This document shows, piece after piece, positions 15,360 through 16,357 of a stretch of 16,357 nt of DNA. Position 1 is the first letter of the stretch; each line of letters begins with the position of its first letter. The notes below the pieces were generated by a model. That model saw only the letters and a program-made list of their open reading frames with translations, was not told where the DNA came from and did no database searches. A program made the translations under genes and the position numbers. The DNA is taken from contig JBKJTY010000025.1 in NCBI GenBank assembly GCA_046590235.1, positions 1-16,357 on the forward strand, given 5' to 3'. The stretch comes from 2-02-FULL-45-10 sp046590235 (GTDB taxonomy: Bacteria > Patescibacteriota > Patescibacteriia > Magasanikbacterales > GWA2-37-8).

Positions 15360-15391
15360 TACTAAGTCGAAGAAATAAAAAAGACCCATCC

Positions 15392-15608
15392 AAAAAGGCC
15401 CGGGGGTTCGGGGGGAAGCAACTGTTTGAGCCCCGAAGGGCGAGTTTTGCGCACCCCCGAAACTTTCTTTGGTTACTTTCCTTTGGTTACAAAGAAAGTG
15501 ACATGCGCGCTGTACAACAGTAAGAAAATAAAAGAACGATAGTGAAGTAAAATTGATTTTATTAATACTTTTATAAGGAGCTGGATTCCCGCCTGCGCGG
15601 GAATGACA
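15392..15608. repeat. Dispersed intergenic repeat, right copy (fuller copy)
   Basis: This fills most of the 328-base gap between rlmI and tsf; no gene is visible. In order it holds a G-run-rich block (15397-15416), a block with CCCCGAAGGG (15431-15440), CCCCCGAAAC followed by CTTT repeats (15454-15485), a hairpin at 15475-15499 (10 pairs, one bulged C, loop GTTA), the AGAACGATAGTGAAGTAAA block (15533-15551), and a terminal palindrome at 15585-15604. Three internal blocks recur at 1-196. The minus-strand translation contains SRAGGNPA, a peptide often seen in spurious frames over repeats of this palindrome type. Confidence 0.75.
15585..15604. repeat. 20-base palindrome ATTCCCGC-N4-GCGGGAAT
   Basis: Two perfect 8-base arms surround a 4-base centre. 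The form ATTCCC-N8-GGGAAT matches the core described for Neisseria dRS3 repeats and similar short palindromes in many genomes. Here it forms the outer end of the dispersed repeat. Confidence 0.75.
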
Positions 15609-15631
15609 CAACCGTGAACGAAAAAATAATT

Positions 15632-15662
15632 AAAAAAAGACCCAGTAATTAACCGAGTCTTT
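15632..15662 (-). terminator. Intrinsic terminator of tsf
   Basis: Arms 15636-15645 and 15653-15662 form a 10-pair stem around a 7-base loop. Two of the pairs are G-U wobbles only when read on the minus strand (they are A-C mismatches on the plus strand), so it is oriented to end tsf. A run of seven Ts, then AATTATTTTTT, follows. Confidence 0.85.
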
Positions 15663-15672
15663 CTAAAATTCT

Positions 15673-16357
15673 TTATTTTAATTGAGCATTCACTTCAGCC
15701 GCAAAGTCCTTCGTAACTTTCTCAAACCCTTCACCAAGTTCATAACGAACAAAGCGAGTGATCTTAGCTCCAGCTTGTTCAACCAACTTACCGACAGTCA
15801 CTTCTTCATTTTTGATGAAAGCCTGTTCTGGCAAACAAATTTCACTGTAATATTTATCAACTTTACCTTTCAAAATATTTTCAATGATATTTTCTGGTTT
15901 ACCCTGAGTGCGAAGCTGCACAGCGTAAATTTCTTTTTCTTTATCAATAATTTCAGTTGGAACTTCAGCGCGGAGAACGTACTTTGGATTGGAAGCAGCA
16001 ACATGCATTGCAACATCAATACCGAGTTCAGCAGAACCAGCAGTCAAATCAGCGAGAACGCCAACTTTTGTACCGTGAGTATAAGCTGCAATCATACCAG
16101 CACTTTCCAAACAAGCGAAACGACGGATACTAATTTTTTCACCAATCTTTAGAGTCAAATTTGTAACTGCGGATTCAACAGTCTCACCAGATGGTAATTT
16201 TGTAATATTCAATACTGCAATATCACCTGGCTTAGCAGCCAAAATAACATCAGCGAGTGTTTCGGAGAGTTTGATGAAGTCATCGCTACGACCGACGAAA
16301 TCGGTTTCACAGTTAAGCTCAAGCAATGCGCCAATTTTGTGATCAGCGGATGCTTTT
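15673..16357 (-). CDS. tsf: Elongation factor Ts, N-terminus cut by the window edge
   Basis: The guanine nucleotide exchange factor for EF-Tu in translation elongation. The frame is open to the window edge; the TTG at 16324-16326 is not the start but a Leu codon, since the ten codons upstream (KASADHKIGA) continue a normal EF-Ts sequence. Visible are ELNCETDFVGRSDDF, the Tu-contacting TDFV motif, then the dimerisation and core domain with MHVAASNPKYV, EKEIYAVQLRTQGKPENIIENILKGK, and C-terminal CLPEQAFIKNEEVTVGKLVEQ. About 70 N-terminal residues (the UBA-like domain) must lie outside. A terminator follows 10 bases after the stop. rpsB is the usual upstream neighbour but is not visible. Confidence 0.95.
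   Translation of the reverse strand, partial: KASADHKIGALLELNCETDFVGRSDDFIKLSETLADVILAAKPGDIAVLNITKLPSGETVESAVTNLTLKIGEKISIRRFACLESAGMIAAYTHGTKVGVLADLTAGSAELGIDVAMHVAASNPKYVLRAEVPTEIIDKEKEIYAVQLRTQGKPENIIENILKGKVDKYYSEICLPEQAFIKNEEVTVGKLVEQAGAKITRFVRYELGEGFEKVTKDFAAEVNAQLK

Noticed and set aside
15392..15608. Small structured RNA or riboswitch upstream of rlmI
   Set aside because: The sequence recurs at the other end of the window in an unrelated context and includes a dRS3-like palindrome, so a dispersed repeat explains it better. No known riboswitch core was recognised.
16324..16326. TTG as the start codon of tsf
   Set aside because: The frame continues upstream to the window edge with normal EF-Ts sequence, so the codon is an internal leucine and the gene is 5'-partial.

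Overview
This 16.4 kb window is densely coded, and every gene lies on the minus strand, so transcription runs from high to low coordinates. I see 15 protein genes, one of them cut by the right edge, and no rRNA, tRNA, CRISPR array or transposase. Base composition is AT-rich. Several features suggest a Patescibacteria (CPR)-type bacterium: compact gene spacing, a short archaeal-type AspRS, a membrane-anchored CAP-domain protein with a His-rich N-terminal tail, and few Shine-Dalgarno motifs. That placement is an inference, not a proof.

Layout in transcription order. The 3' part of tsf (EF-Ts) ends at a good intrinsic terminator. A 328-base non-coding stretch follows, mostly filled by a dispersed GC-rich repeat. 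Next comes rlmI-like rRNA methyltransferase - deoxynucleoside kinase - gap, then a lipoprotein and a CAP-domain membrane protein, each with its own promoter-like sequence. Then aspS - scpA - scpB - D,D-carboxypeptidase, closed by a hairpin terminator that overlaps the pgk promoter. Then pgk - SIMPL protein, closed by a strong terminator. Last comes eno - gpmI - gpmI, which runs into a second, degraded copy of the dispersed repeat at the left edge.

Functionally, the window carries the whole lower glycolytic segment from glyceraldehyde-3-phosphate to phosphoenolpyruvate (gap, pgk, two tandem gpmI, eno), split over three transcription units. Between these units lie genes for chromosome segregation (scpAB), aminoacylation (aspS), nucleotide salvage, and cell-envelope proteins (carboxypeptidase, SIMPL, CAP, lipoprotein).

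I found no clearly new multi-gene system. The points most worth a second look are the two divergent but catalytically complete gpmI paralogs, the pair of dispersed repeats bounding the block, the promoter nested in the terminator before pgk, and the recurrent 3-nt stop-to-start junctions.
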